Shown: in pieces, positions 46,017-54,539 of the stretch
Numbering within the stretch: the stretch's first letter is position 1
Layout of the letters: every line of letters begins with the position of its first letter
From: Arthrobacter sp. PGP41
GTDB lineage: Bacteria; Actinomycetota; Actinomycetes; Actinomycetales; Micrococcaceae
Assembly (NCBI RefSeq): GCF_002953935.1
Contig: NZ_CP026514.1
Span: 2,232,001-2,296,000, forward strand
Direction of reading: 5' to 3'
DNA: 64,000 nt
Translations under genes and position numbers: made by a program
Notes under the pieces: model-generated
Databases searched by the model: none
Told to the model about the DNA's origin: nothing
The model's input: only the letters and a program-made list of their open reading frames with translations

Positions 46017-46166
46017 CTAACGCGTGGACCCGATCCCGGCGCCAACCACGGCCCCAATCCCAAGTCCCAGTGCAAAACCAAGGAACGGACTGTCAAAGAC
46101 CGCGAGCCCAAGGGTAATTCCAACAGCGGCGCCAACGAGGCAACAGATCCACAGTGGCTTGTTCAC
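46017..46166 (-). CDS. Small two-span membrane protein
   Basis: 49 residues from the GTG at 46166 (NKPLWICCLVGAAVGITLGLAV, then GFALGLGIGAVVGAGIGSTR), stop TAG at 46017. Two short Gly/Ala-rich membrane spans fill most of the protein. GGAGG lies 4 bases before the GTG. It is too small for most gene finders. It lies between the VOC gene and the SARP gene on the same strand. No function is inferred. Confidence 0.6.
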   Translation of the reverse strand: MNKPLWICCLVGAAVGITLGLAVFDSPFLGFALGLGIGAVVGAGIGSTR

Positions 46167-46235
46167 CCGGCCTCCAACAGCAGATACTTCGGCAACACGG
46201 GTCCACCGGAGACTGCAGCGGGTTTCCCGGCAGGG

Positions 46236-46709
46236 TCAGCCGTCATACGCTTTCTGCAGTTCGGCGATGTCCAGCTTGCGCATCCCCAACATGGCCTGCA
46301 TGGCACGCTGCGATCCGTGGGGGTCGGGGCCTGCGATCAAGGACGGGAGGACTGAGGGGACGATCTGCCAGGACAAGCCGAAACGGTCCTTCAGCCAACC
46401 GCACTGGCTCTCTGAGCCGCCGTCTGTCAGAGCTGCCCAGTACCGGTCCACCGAGGACTGGTCCTCGCAGTCCACCACGAACGAGACAGCTTCAGTGAAG
46501 GCGGATCCCCGGGCACCGTTCAGGGCGGTGAAGCCCCGCCCTTCGAGTTCAAAGTCGACGGCGATCGCTTCGCCCGCCGCGCCGGGTCCGCCATCACCAA
46601 AGCGCGAAATGTTGAGGATTCTTGAATCGTCGAAAACCGAAGTGTAGAACTGTGCCGCTTCTTCCGCCTGGTTGTCGAACCAGAGGCAGGTCCCGATTTT
46701 TCGAGGCAT
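46236..46709 (-). CDS. VOC family protein (PhnB-like glyoxalase/bleomycin-resistance fold)
   Basis: 157 residues from the ATG at 46709 (PRKIGTCLWFDNQAEEAAQFYTSVF). It is the 3-demethylubiquinone-9/PhnB-like subgroup (LEGRGFTALNGARGS, then VSFVVDCEDQSSVDRYWAALTDGG, then CGWLKDRFGLSWQIVPSVL). Despite the historical name, these small proteins have no proven methyltransferase function. Probable metal-binding cupin-like beta-alpha-beta barrel dimer; the substrate is unknown. Confidence 0.92.
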   Translation of the reverse strand: MPRKIGTCLWFDNQAEEAAQFYTSVFDDSRILNISRFGDGGPGAAGEAIAVDFELEGRGFTALNGARGSAFTEAVSFVVDCEDQSSVDRYWAALTDGGSESQCGWLKDRFGLSWQIVPSVLPSLIAGPDPHGSQRAMQAMLGMRKLDIAELQKAYDG

Positions 46710-46781
46710 GGTGGCTCCCTTCCGGCTTGAGCCTAATGCCGCGGTCCACGGCACACAACGGCTGGCGTTAAGCTCGGATCC

Positions 46782-47174
46782 ATGACTTCCCGCAATGTGA
46801 AACCGCATGCCGTCCGCCTGCCCCTGGCAGCGGCGGGAGCCGACGCCGTCATGATCCTGGTGTTCGCCGCCGTCGGACGCGACGCCCACCAGCGCGGCGA
46901 CGTGGTGACCGGCGTGATGCTGACCGCCTGGCCGTTCCTGGCGGGTGCTGCGATGGGGTGGATCATCGCAAGGGCATGGCGGGATCCCCTCTCGGTACGG
47001 TCCGCCGGCATTGCCGTTTGGCTCGGCAGCGTGGCAGGAGGGATGGTGTTGCGCGCCCTGACAGGCCAGACCGTGGTGCTCCCGTTTGTCATGGTGGCCT
47101 TGCTTAGCCTGGGGCTCCTGCTGCTTGGCTACCGCCTGCTGCTGGCGATGTTCCGGCGCCGCCGCGGCGCCTGA
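46782..47174 (+). CDS. DUF3054 family membrane protein
   Basis: 130 residues, four membrane spans (AADAVMILVFAAVGR; VMLTAWPFLAGAAMGWIIA; AGIAVWLGSVAGGMVLRAL; FVMVALLSLGLLLLGYRLL). The pattern GRDAHQRG after span 1 and AWP in span 2 identify DUF3054. The family is widespread in Actinobacteria and haloarchaea, with no known function. ATG start at 46782, divergent from the VOC gene. Confidence 0.9.
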   Translation: MTSRNVKPHAVRLPLAAAGADAVMILVFAAVGRDAHQRGDVVTGVMLTAWPFLAGAAMGWIIARAWRDPLSVRSAGIAVWLGSVAGGMVLRALTGQTVVLPFVMVALLSLGLLLLGYRLLLAMFRRRRGA

Positions 47175-47277
47175 ACAGGCCAGGGGTGCCCGGCCGCAGG
47201 CTCCTGCCAATGTAATAGGCTGGCAGCAGAAACTTGCCGGGCACTGCTACGGCGCAACAGATCCGGAAGGGTTCAAC

Positions 47278-47559
47278 GTGATCACTGCATTCGTTCTGAT
47301 CAAGACCGACGCTGCCCGCATTCCTGAAACAGCCGAGGAAATCTCCGCGATCGAGGGAATCAGCGAGGTTTATTCCGTCACCGGAGAATGGGATCTCATT
47401 GCCGTGGCACGGGTCCACCGGCACGAGGACCTGGCCGACGTCATCGCCGACAGGCTCTCCAAGGTCCCTGCCGTGGTCCACACCACAACCCATATTGCCT
47501 TCCGCGCCTACTCCCAGCATGACCTGGACGCAGCGTTCTCGCTGGGCTTTGAGCAGTAG
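47278..47559 (+). CDS. Stand-alone Lrp/AsnC ligand-binding (RAM) domain protein
   Basis: 93 residues from the GTG at 47278 (GAAGG 8 bases upstream). It consists of the RAM domain alone: ITAFVLIKTDAARIPETAEEISAIEGISEVYSVTGEWDLIAVARV. The N-terminal helix-turn-helix of Lrp regulators is missing, so it cannot bind DNA by itself and probably senses an amino acid or modulates another Lrp protein. It is convergent with trpD. Confidence 0.9.
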   Translation: MITAFVLIKTDAARIPETAEEISAIEGISEVYSVTGEWDLIAVARVHRHEDLADVIADRLSKVPAVVHTTTHIAFRAYSQHDLDAAFSLGFEQ

Positions 47560-47573
47560 GCAACTGGCCGTGC

Positions 47574-48629
47574 TCACCGGGCGGTGAGCGCGACCCACTT
47601 CCCAAGGACGGCTGCGGCGGCCCCGGTATCAATGGATTCGGCGGCGCGGGCAAAAGCCGTCCGCATCCGGTCGAGGAACGGGCCCTCGGCCGATTGGTCG
47701 AAGGCCACCAGTCCGGCCGCTGCGTTGACCAGGACGGCGTCCCGGGCGGGTCCTTCCTTGCCGGCGAGGACCTGCCGGACAACGGCCGCGTTCACCTCTG
47801 CGTTTCCACCACGCAGCTGTTCCACGGTGGCAAGGCGGATGCCCAGGTCCTGCGGAGAGAACGTCAGCTCTGTCACCCGGCCATCACGGATCTCCCACAC
47901 TGTGGACGGCCCCGTGGTGGTGAGCTCGTCCAGGCCGTCGTTGCCGCGGAAAACCAGGCCCCTGCTCCCCCGTTGCGCCAGCACGCCAGCTACCAGCGGC
48001 GCCATCCTGGCGTTTGCGACGCCGACCGCTGAGGCCTGCACGTTGGCAGGGTTAGTGAGGGGGCCGAGGAAGTTGAAAGCGGTGGGGATAGCCAGCTCCC
48101 GCCGGGGAACGGCGGTGTGGCGGAACGAGGGATGGAACACCTGCGCAAAGCAGAACGTGATTCCGGCCTCTTCGGCGTTGCGGGCCACTTCGTCGACGGT
48201 CAGGTCGAGCCGCACACCCAAGGCTTCAAGTACGTCGGCGGAGCCGGACGACGACGACGCGGCCCGGTTGCCGTGCTTGACCACTTTGGCGCCGGCCCCT
48301 GCGGCGACCAGGGCTGCCATCGTGGAGATGTTCACGGTGTTTAACTGGTCTCCCCCGGTGCCGACGATGTCCAGCTTCTCGCCGGAGATGGTCACAGGCC
48401 TCGCATGGGCAAGCATTGCAGCCACCAGGCCCGAGAGCTCCTCAACCGTCTCGCCTTTGGAGCTGAGCGCCACCAGGAATCCGGCAATCTGGGCGGGCGT
48501 GGCCTCTCCCGACATGATGGTGTCCATCGCCCAGGAGGTGTCGTCCGCTGTCAGGTCAGTACCGCCAATTAAGGCGGAGATCAGGCGGGGCCAAGAATTG
48601 CCGGACGGTGCGGAAGCCTGTGAAGTCAC
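47574..48629 (-). CDS. trpD: Anthranilate phosphoribosyltransferase
   Basis: 351 residues. The PRPP site reads [17 protein letters not shown] (about residues 80-96), followed by [21 protein letters not shown] and [13 protein letters not shown], all family signatures. It joins anthranilate to PRPP in tryptophan synthesis. The GTG at 48629 is the only standard start in frame near the conserved region, but it lies inside the AGGAGGTG sequence that would normally be the ribosome site, so the start is unusual. No other trp genes are adjacent. Confidence 0.94.
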   Translation of the reverse strand: MTSQASAPSGNSWPRLISALIGGTDLTADDTSWAMDTIMSGEATPAQIAGFLVALSSKGETVEELSGLVAAMLAHARPVTISGEKLDIVGTGGDQLNTVNISTMAALVAAGAGAKVVKHGNRAASSSSGSADVLEALGVRLDLTVDEVARNAEEAGITFCFAQVFHPSFRHTAVPRRELAIPTAFNFLGPLTNPANVQASAVGVANARMAPLVAGVLAQRGSRGLVFRGNDGLDELTTTGPSTVWEIRDGRVTELTFSPQDLGIRLATVEQLRGGNAEVNAAVVRQVLAGKEGPARDAVLVNAAAGLVAFDQSAEGPFLDRMRTAFARAAESIDTGAAAAVLGKWVALTAR

Positions 48630-48740
48630 CTCCTGATGCTATCGAGCGTGCCGGGGCGTGACCAATGTGAACCCCTCCGGGAACTTTTCCGGGCGATTTC
48701 GCGTCTTTGTAGAAAAAGTCCCCCGAAAAGGCGGTTTGCG

Positions 48741-48770
48741 TTGGGCAGCACGGACTTTTACAGACATAAT
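48741..48770 (+). promoter_or_regulatory. Putative promoter of ctaE-qcrCAB, leaderless
   Basis: TTGGGC (48741-48746) and CATAAT (48765-48770) are 18 bases apart. The predicted start falls at about 48777, exactly on the GTG of ctaE, and there is no Shine-Dalgarno sequence before that codon. The mRNA may therefore be leaderless. Confidence 0.45.
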
Positions 48771-48776
48771 GTCTAT

Positions 48777-49415
48777 GTGACATCTGCGACCCATGCCCCC
48801 AGTACCCCGGCGCACCCCACGCTGAACCGCCCCAATATGGTTTCCGTTGGAACCGTTGTGTGGCTGTCCAGCGAGTTGATGTTCTTCGCCGGTCTCTTCG
48901 CCATGTACTTCACGCTGCGCTCCACGAGTGCGCAGATGTGGGCCGATGAGACAGCCAAGCTCAACTTCCCCTTTGCGCTCGTCAACACCATCGTCCTCGT
49001 GGCCAGTTCCTTTACTTGCCAGATGGGCGTCTTTGCGGCTGAACGGCTTCAGCCGCGCCGGACCGGGGGCGCTTTCCAGTTCGCCCGCTGGGGAATGAAC
49101 GAATGGTTCACCCTGACGTTCCTGATGGGCGCGTTCTTCGTAGCCGGACAGACCATGGAATACGCCATGCTGGTCTCTGAGCACGTCTCGCTGTCCTCCA
49201 ACGCCTACGGCTCCGCTTTCTATATGACCACCGGCTTCCACGGCCTCCACGTCATCGGCGGCCTCATCGCCTTCCTGCTCATCATGGGCCGGTCCTTCGC
49301 CGCGAAGAAGTTCGGGCATTTTGAAGCGACGTCAGCGATTGTCACCTCTTACTACTGGCACTTCGTGGACGTCGTGTGGATCGGCCTCTTCCTGGTCATC
49401 TACGTACTCAAGTAG
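48777..49415 (+). CDS. ctaE: Cytochrome c oxidase subunit III (aa3 type)
   Basis: 212 residues from the GTG at 48777; the frame stays open upstream but has no conserved sequence. Membrane segments begin at [23 protein letters not shown], the family's helix I-II region, and end with [23 protein letters not shown], which carries the conserved HFVDVVW. It is a structural and proton-entry-related subunit of the terminal oxidase whose other subunits (ctaC, ctaD, ctaF) lie 5 kb further on. It heads the ctaE-qcrCAB operon, as in other Actinobacteria. Confidence 0.95.
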   Translation: MTSATHAPSTPAHPTLNRPNMVSVGTVVWLSSELMFFAGLFAMYFTLRSTSAQMWADETAKLNFPFALVNTIVLVASSFTCQMGVFAAERLQPRRTGGAFQFARWGMNEWFTLTFLMGAFFVAGQTMEYAMLVSEHVSLSSNAYGSAFYMTTGFHGLHVIGGLIAFLLIMGRSFAAKKFGHFEATSAIVTSYYWHFVDVVWIGLFLVIYVLK

Positions 49416-49501
49416 CCAGCTTTGATTCTTTTTCTACAAGAGGCAGAATTTCAGGTAGCGGCTCCCGGAGCCGGCGCAGGATCGAATAAAGGAACCACCA
49501 C

Positions 49502-50290
49502 GTGAAGGCACTCTCACAAAAGCGGCGTCACCCACTAGCAGCACTAGCGCTGCTCCTGATGGGGCTCCTCATCACGGGTGGGCTGTACGCCGCGGCTACC
49601 ACCGTCAACGAGGCCAAGGCCTCCAGCACTTCCTACAGCGCCAATGACGTGGAAGAGGGCGGCAAGCTGTTTGCGGCCAACTGCGCCACATGCCACGGCA
49701 TGGGTGCCAGCGGAAGCCAGGACGGGCCTTCACTGGTTGGCGTTGGCGCAGCAGCTGTCGATTTCCAGGTGGGTACCGGCCGCATGCCGATGCAGATGAA
49801 CGGTCCGCAGGCCATGAAGAAGCCCGTCCAGTTCAACGATGAGCAGACGCGGCAGCTTTCAGCCTATGTCGCTTCCCTGGGTGCCGGCCCGGCGGTTCCT
49901 GAAGAAAGCCTGCTTGACGAAGGCGGCGACGCAGCAGCAGGCGGCGAGCTGTTCCGCACCAACTGCGCCATGTGCCACAACGCGGCAGCAGCCGGCGGCG
50001 CCCTGACCCGCGGCAAGTTCGCCCCTGCACTCGCGGACGTGTCCGGCAAGCACATCTACGAAGCCATGGCCACCGGCCCCCAGAACATGCCGGTGTTCAG
50101 TGATTCGAACATCACCCCCGAAGGTAAGCGGGACATCATCACCTTCCTGAAGCAGATCGAAACCAGCGGCTCGCCGGGCGGAGCAGACCTCGGGTCCCTG
50201 GGCCCGGTGGCGGAAGGCCTGTTTGTTTGGGTTGCAGGCCTCGGTGTCATCATCGCCTTCACGATCTGGCTGACTTCCCGGACGTCCTGA
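49502..50290 (+). CDS. qcrC: Cytochrome bc1 complex diheme cytochrome c subunit
   Basis: 262 residues. An N-terminal membrane anchor (LAALALLLMGLLITGGLYA) is followed by two heme-c sites, C-A-T-C-H at 61-65 and C-A-M-C-H at 155-159, and a C-terminal membrane span (EGLFVWVAGLGVIIAFTIWLTS). The tandem c-type domains replace both cytochrome c1 and a soluble cytochrome c, passing electrons directly to the oxidase CuA site in the actinobacterial supercomplex. GTG start at 49502 with AAAGGA upstream. Confidence 0.96.
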   Translation: MKALSQKRRHPLAALALLLMGLLITGGLYAAATTVNEAKASSTSYSANDVEEGGKLFAANCATCHGMGASGSQDGPSLVGVGAAAVDFQVGTGRMPMQMNGPQAMKKPVQFNDEQTRQLSAYVASLGAGPAVPEESLLDEGGDAAAGGELFRTNCAMCHNAAAAGGALTRGKFAPALADVSGKHIYEAMATGPQNMPVFSDSNITPEGKRDIITFLKQIETSGSPGGADLGSLGPVAEGLFVWVAGLGVIIAFTIWLTSRTS

Positions 50291-50376
50291 CCCCTGGGAA
50301 CCACCACACACTTCTGCTGATCCGTCAGCAGCTTGATATTAGAAACTAACCCGGCACCCGCCGGGACGAGAGAAGG

Positions 50377-51462
50377 ATGAGGCGAATTATGGGCAACCAT
50401 AGTGACGGCAGTCCGAACCACTCGGGCACCGTAGCTACGGCTGGTCAGAATGAGGTGGAGAAATTCCAGGATCCTGGAATCCCTCCGCACCGTTTGCGCC
50501 TGGCTGACACGGACCCGAAGGCCGCAAAGCGGGCAGAACGGCAGGTCGCCTTACTATTTGGCATCTCTGTTGTTGGAACCCTGATCTTCCTGGTGGCGTA
50601 CTTCGCCATTGACCTGGGAGGCGAAGAATCGAGCATCGGCACCATCCGGCTTCAGAACATGCTGCTGGGCCTTGGCACGGCGTTTGCCATGCTCGGCATC
50701 GGTACCGGCATTGTGCACTGGGCCAAGGCCCTCATGCCGGACCACGAAGTTTCCGAGGAACGCCACGCGATCCGTTACGAGGAGGACCGCCAGGCGGCAG
50801 TCCGCATCGTCGATGACATCGTCGAAGAGACGGGCATCAAGCGCCGTCCGCTGATCCGGAACACCCTCCTCGGTGCCGTCGCCCTTGCGCCGCTGCCCGC
50901 CGTCGCCATCTTCGGTGACCTCGGACCTCGCCCGGACGACAAACTGGCCCACACCATGTGGGCACCCCAGGAAGGCAAGCTCAAGCGGCTTGCCCGGGAC
51001 CCTGACGGAACGCCCATCAAGGCCTCGGACGTCACCATCGGCTCCGCCTTCCACGTCATTCCGGAAGGGCTCAACGACCTCCACGAGGGCAAGCTCAACG
51101 AAAAGGCCAAGGCCGTTGTGCTGCTCATGCGCTTGGACCCGGCATCGCTTAACCCCTCCCAGGGCCGTGAGGACTGGGGCTACAACGGCATTGTCGCCTA
51201 CTCCAAGATCTGCACCCACGTCGGTTGCCCTGTTGCCCTCTACGAGCAGCAGACGCACCACCTGCTGTGCCCGTGCCACCAGTCCACCTTCGACCTCACC
51301 CAAGAGTGCAAGGTGATCTTCGGCCCCGCCAGCCGTCCTCTCCCCCAGCTGCCCATCGCAGTTGACGACGAGGGCTACTTGGTCGCTACCAGCGACTTCA
51401 AAGAACCTGTAGGACCAAGTTATTGGGAGCGTGATATGCATGAGCGCAGCATCACCAGCTGA
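50377..51462 (+). CDS. qcrA: Cytochrome bc1 complex Rieske iron-sulfur subunit
   Basis: 361 residues (a second ATG at codon 5 is possible). Three membrane helices (about residues 57-78, 93-115 and 162-182) are characteristic of the actinobacterial form, where most bacteria have one. The [2Fe-2S] ligands are C-T-H-V-G-C at 279-284 and C-P-C-H-Q-S at 298-303. It accepts electrons from menaquinol at the Qo site and passes them to QcrC. Its end overlaps qcrB by 23 bases. Confidence 0.96.
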   Translation: MRRIMGNHSDGSPNHSGTVATAGQNEVEKFQDPGIPPHRLRLADTDPKAAKRAERQVALLFGISVVGTLIFLVAYFAIDLGGEESSIGTIRLQNMLLGLGTAFAMLGIGTGIVHWAKALMPDHEVSEERHAIRYEEDRQAAVRIVDDIVEETGIKRRPLIRNTLLGAVALAPLPAVAIFGDLGPRPDDKLAHTMWAPQEGKLKRLARDPDGTPIKASDVTIGSAFHVIPEGLNDLHEGKLNEKAKAVVLLMRLDPASLNPSQGREDWGYNGIVAYSKICTHVGCPVALYEQQTHHLLCPCHQSTFDLTQECKVIFGPASRPLPQLPIAVDDEGYLVATSDFKEPVGPSYWERDMHERSITS

Positions 51463-53110
51463 GCCGGCTTTCGTCGCCAAAACCAAGACGGGCCGGATTA
51501 CCGACTTCGTCGATGCCCGTGTGGGCGGTTCCGGAATCCTCCGCGAATTCGGCCGCAAGGTCTTCCCGGACCACTGGTCCTTCATGTTCGGCGAAGTGGC
51601 CCTCTACTCGTTTGTCATCCTCCTGCTTTCGGGCACGTTCCTGACATTCTTTTTTGATCCGTCCATGGCCGAGACGCACTACGACGGCTCGTACGTTCCC
51701 CTGAAGGGCGTCGAGATGTCCGTGGCGTACAGCTCGTCGCTGGACATCTCGTTTGACATCCGCGGCGGCCTGTTCATGCGCCAGGTCCACCACTGGGCAG
51801 CACTGCTGTTCGTGGCTTCCATCGCAGTGCACATGCTGAGGGTCTTCTTCACCGGCGCCTTCCGCAAGCCCCGCGAAATGAACTGGGTAGTGGGCGGCGT
51901 CCTGCTCATCCTGGCCATGGCCGCCGGGTTCACCGGCTATTCGCTGCCTGATGACCTGCTTTCCGGAAACGGCCTGCGCATCATCGACGGTGTGATCAAG
52001 TCCATCCCTGTCATCGGTACCTACATCTCCTTCTTCCTCTTTGGTGGAGAATTCCCGGGCACCGCAATCATTGGGCGCCTGTACATGCTGCACATCCTGC
52101 TGGTGCCGGCACTCATCCTGCTGATGATCGTCCTTCACCTCTTCATGGTGGTCATTCACAAGCACACCCAGTACCCGGGCCCCGGCCGCAACGACAACAA
52201 CGTTGTCGGCTACCCGTTGGGTCCTGTCTACGCAGCCAAGGCCGGTGGATTCTTCTTTATCGTCTTCGGTGTCCTGGCCCTCATGGCAGGCTTCTTCACG
52301 ATCAACCCGATCTGGAACTACGGCCCGTATGACCCCTCCCCCGTGTCCGCCGGTACCCAACCCGACTGGTACATCGGGTTCGTCGACGGCGCCCTGCGTT
52401 TGATGCCGGGTGTGATTGGCGACTTCCACTTCGAGTACGTCATCTTCGGTTACACCCTCACGCTGAATGTCCTGCTCCCGGCGCTGGTCCCGGCAGGCAT
52501 CCTGTTCACGGTCATGTTCATGTACCCGTGGATCGAGCGCTGGGTCACCAAGGACGAACGTGAGCACCACGTTTTGGACCGTCCCCGTAACGCTCCCACC
52601 CGTACGGCCATCGGTATGGCCGGCTTCGTCTGGTACTGCGTGATGTGGGCAGCTGCAGGGTCCGACCTCATCGCCACCCACTTCAGCGTCTCCCTGAACG
52701 ACGTCACGTACTGGCTGCGGGCCCTGTTCTTTATTGGCCCGGTCATCGCCTTCATCGTCACCAAGCGCGTGGCCTTGGCCCTCCAGCGCAAGGACCGCGA
52801 GATCGCCCTGCATGGACGCGAGACGGGCCGCATTGTCCGCCTCCCGCACGGCGAGTTCATCGAGGTTCACGCGCCCCTGGACGAGTACAAGCGCTACAAG
52901 CTGGTGGGCTTCGAATCGCCAGAGGTTCTCCCCGCCGTACCGAATGAACACGGCGTCGTAACCCGCAAGGAAAAGCGACGCGCGTTCCTCTCCAAGTGGT
53001 TCTTCGAGGACCGGGTAGCACCTGCGACTCCTGCTGAGCTTGAAGCTGCGCACGGCCACGGCCACGCTGCGGTGGAAGCACCCGAGGAAGCAAAGAGCCT
53101 GTCCCACTAG
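51440..53110 (+). CDS. qcrB: Cytochrome bc1 complex cytochrome b subunit
   Basis: 556 residues from the ATG at 51440, inside the qcrA tail, with GGGAG upstream. At least eight membrane helices; the b-heme ligands are in helix II (MRQVHHWAALLFVASIAVHMLRVF) and helix IV (VLHLFMVVIHKHTQ). The Qo loop includes PPSPVSAGTQPDWYIGF-type sequence (DPSPVSAGTQPDWYIGF). The extended soluble C-terminus (about 100 residues, His-rich near the end) is usual in Actinobacteria. It oxidises menaquinol. Confidence 0.96.
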   Translation: MSAASPAEPAFVAKTKTGRITDFVDARVGGSGILREFGRKVFPDHWSFMFGEVALYSFVILLLSGTFLTFFFDPSMAETHYDGSYVPLKGVEMSVAYSSSLDISFDIRGGLFMRQVHHWAALLFVASIAVHMLRVFFTGAFRKPREMNWVVGGVLLILAMAAGFTGYSLPDDLLSGNGLRIIDGVIKSIPVIGTYISFFLFGGEFPGTAIIGRLYMLHILLVPALILLMIVLHLFMVVIHKHTQYPGPGRNDNNVVGYPLGPVYAAKAGGFFFIVFGVLALMAGFFTINPIWNYGPYDPSPVSAGTQPDWYIGFVDGALRLMPGVIGDFHFEYVIFGYTLTLNVLLPALVPAGILFTVMFMYPWIERWVTKDEREHHVLDRPRNAPTRTAIGMAGFVWYCVMWAAAGSDLIATHFSVSLNDVTYWLRALFFIGPVIAFIVTKRVALALQRKDREIALHGRETGRIVRLPHGEFIEVHAPLDEYKRYKLVGFESPEVLPAVPNEHGVVTRKEKRRAFLSKWFFEDRVAPATPAELEAAHGHGHAAVEAPEEAKSLSH

Positions 53111-53128
53111 GGTTTACACGGGAAACAT

Positions 53129-53160
53129 GGAAGGCCCGGTCCATTTGGACCGGGCCTTCC
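53129..53160. terminator. Terminator of the ctaE-qcrCAB operon
   Basis: GGAAGGCCCGGTCC pairs perfectly with GGACCGGGCCTTCC around ATTT, starting 19 bases after the qcrB stop. It is followed by TGTTTGCCTTT. It can also serve the convergent GntR-family gene. Confidence 0.85.
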
Positions 53161-53233
53161 TGTTTGCCTTTCCGTATGTCCGCAGCACACGGTCTGCACT
53201 CCGTGTGCTGCGGACAGCCCGCCAACGGGCGGC

Positions 53234-54004
53234 TCAGTGGTTACGTGCCCGGCGTGCCCCCGGGCGCTGCAGCGGCACCCACAGCTTGTACCTGTCTGCG
53301 CGGTAGTAGGAGACGGAATAGTCCACCATAGCCCTGGCTACGAAGGCGTGCCGCTGGATTTTCAGGAGCGGCGCTCCCACCTCCACGTTCAGCAACCGGG
53401 CGGTGGACGGCGAAGCCGCGGTGGCCTCGATCATGTCCTCGCCCCATTCCATCACCAGCCCAAATTGCTCACTGAGGACGTTGTACAGCGACGTGGGCGG
53501 TTCCCCGTCCAGCAGTCCCGGCACCCGGTGCGCAGGAATGAAGTTCTCGTCAACGCTCATGGGTTCACCGTCAGCCAGGAGCAGGCGCCGGAAACGGACC
53601 AACGGCGTTCCCTCATCCAACTGCAGTTCACGCGCAAGGAACGCACTGGCGGCAATCTGCTCAAAGCTCAGGACCTTCGCCGCAGGGACCATCCCCCGTC
53701 GCTGCATCTCCTCGCTGTAGGACGTCAGCTTGACTTGGAGATCGACCTTTGGCCGGCGGACGAATGTCCCCAGGCCCACCACTCTTTCGATGACTTCTTC
53801 GCCTACCAACGCATCAATCGCCTGGCGGACGGTCATGCGGGCAAGGCCGAACCGCTCGGCGAGATCCCGTTCGGAGGGCAGGGCCGAGCCGGGCGGGCAG
53901 GAGTCCGCAATGTAGGTACGCAGAATCTCGCGCAGCTGTACGTAGATGGCTGTGCCACTGGACCGGTCGATTTTGCCGGTGATGGCTGCCGCACTAGCCG
54001 GCAT
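53234..54004 (-). CDS. GntR/HutC family regulator, DasR/NagR-like
   Basis: 256 residues. N-terminal winged helix-turn-helix: YVQLREILRTYIADSCPPGSALPSERDLAERFGLARMTVRQAIDALVGEEVIERVVGLGTFV (about residues 19-82). The C-terminal UTRA effector domain (about 100-245) contains LAREL, EGTPLVRFRRLLLADGEPMSV and YYRADRYKLW. DasR/NagR members sense amino-sugar phosphates and control chitin/GlcNAc use and PTS genes. A dre-like palindrome sits 45 bases upstream, in the gap shared with the HPr gene. Confidence 0.93.
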   Translation of the reverse strand: MPASAAAITGKIDRSSGTAIYVQLREILRTYIADSCPPGSALPSERDLAERFGLARMTVRQAIDALVGEEVIERVVGLGTFVRRPKVDLQVKLTSYSEEMQRRGMVPAAKVLSFEQIAASAFLARELQLDEGTPLVRFRRLLLADGEPMSVDENFIPAHRVPGLLDGEPPTSLYNVLSEQFGLVMEWGEDMIEATAASPSTARLLNVEVGAPLLKIQRHAFVARAMVDYSVSYYRADRYKLWVPLQRPGARRARNH

Positions 54005-54048
54005 GGGTTGCTTCCCCTGCGTTAAAGTTCACCCTCCAATTTTAGGTC

Positions 54049-54060
54049 AGGTCTAGACCA
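54049..54060. promoter_or_regulatory. dre-like operator for the GntR regulator
   Basis: AGGTCTAGACCA contains the 10-bp palindrome GGTCTAGACC (54050-54059). The DasR-responsive element consensus centres on TGGTCTAGACCA, so 11 of 12 bases match. It lies in the divergent gap between the regulator start (54004) and the HPr start (54169), where it could repress both. Confidence 0.75.
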
Positions 54061-54168
54061 GCTTCGTCCACCTTGTCCCGCCGTTTAGCGGCGCAACCTG
54101 ACAGGCCCTATATTTGTCATGAAAACGCGATTTCGACGGAGGGGGGCCGTCATTATGAAGGAGTCCCT

Positions 54169-54462
54169 TTGCCAACACATAACGCCGTGGTCAAAGCCTC
54201 GGTGGGGCTGCACGCCCGGGCTGCCGCCGTCTTCGTACGGGCCGCTACGCAGACCGGCCTGCCGGTGACCATCTCGAAGGAGGGCAGCTCGAGCGTTGAT
54301 GCGCGCTCTTTGCTGCAGGTGATGGCGGCGGATTTCCACCAGGGATGCATGGTGGAGCTGGGTATCAGCGACGCGGCCCTCAGCGGCCCGTTGGGGCGCC
54401 AGGAGGCCGAGGACGCGTTGCGGGCGCTGGGTGAACTGCTGGAGTCGCAGGGCGCCGCCTAG
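54169..54462 (+). CDS. ptsH: HPr family phosphocarrier protein
   Basis: 97 residues from the TTG at 54169, which has GAAGGAG 6 bases upstream; the frame reaches 54073 without conserved sequence. The phospho-accepting His15 is in ASVGLHARAAAVF, and the regulatory-Ser region reads SVDARSLLQVMAADFHQG. HPr passes phosphate from Enzyme I to sugar-specific EIIA proteins. Enzyme I is not in this window. The divergent DasR/NagR-type gene and operator suggest amino-sugar control. Confidence 0.92.
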   Translation: MPTHNAVVKASVGLHARAAAVFVRAATQTGLPVTISKEGSSSVDARSLLQVMAADFHQGCMVELGISDAALSGPLGRQEAEDALRALGELLESQGAA

Positions 54463-54485
54463 GACGTGCCGCGAGCAATACGAAC

Positions 54486-54521
54486 GACGTCGGGCCCCAC
54501 CAAATGGTGGGGCCCGACGTC
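54486..54521. terminator. Hairpin terminator between HPr and ctaF
   Basis: GACGTCGGGCCCCACC pairs perfectly with GGTGGGGCCCGACGTC around a 4-base AAAT loop (about 54486-54521). It lies between the convergent HPr and ctaF genes and is suited to both. No long T-tract follows. Confidence 0.75.
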
Positions 54522-54539
54522 GTAGTTGGTGAAGAAGCG

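Noticed and set aside
51452..53107. 551-codon minus-strand frame opposite qcrB
   Set aside because: Antisense shadow. The plus-strand cytochrome b is unmistakable, and the product is low-complexity Asp/Glu/His text.
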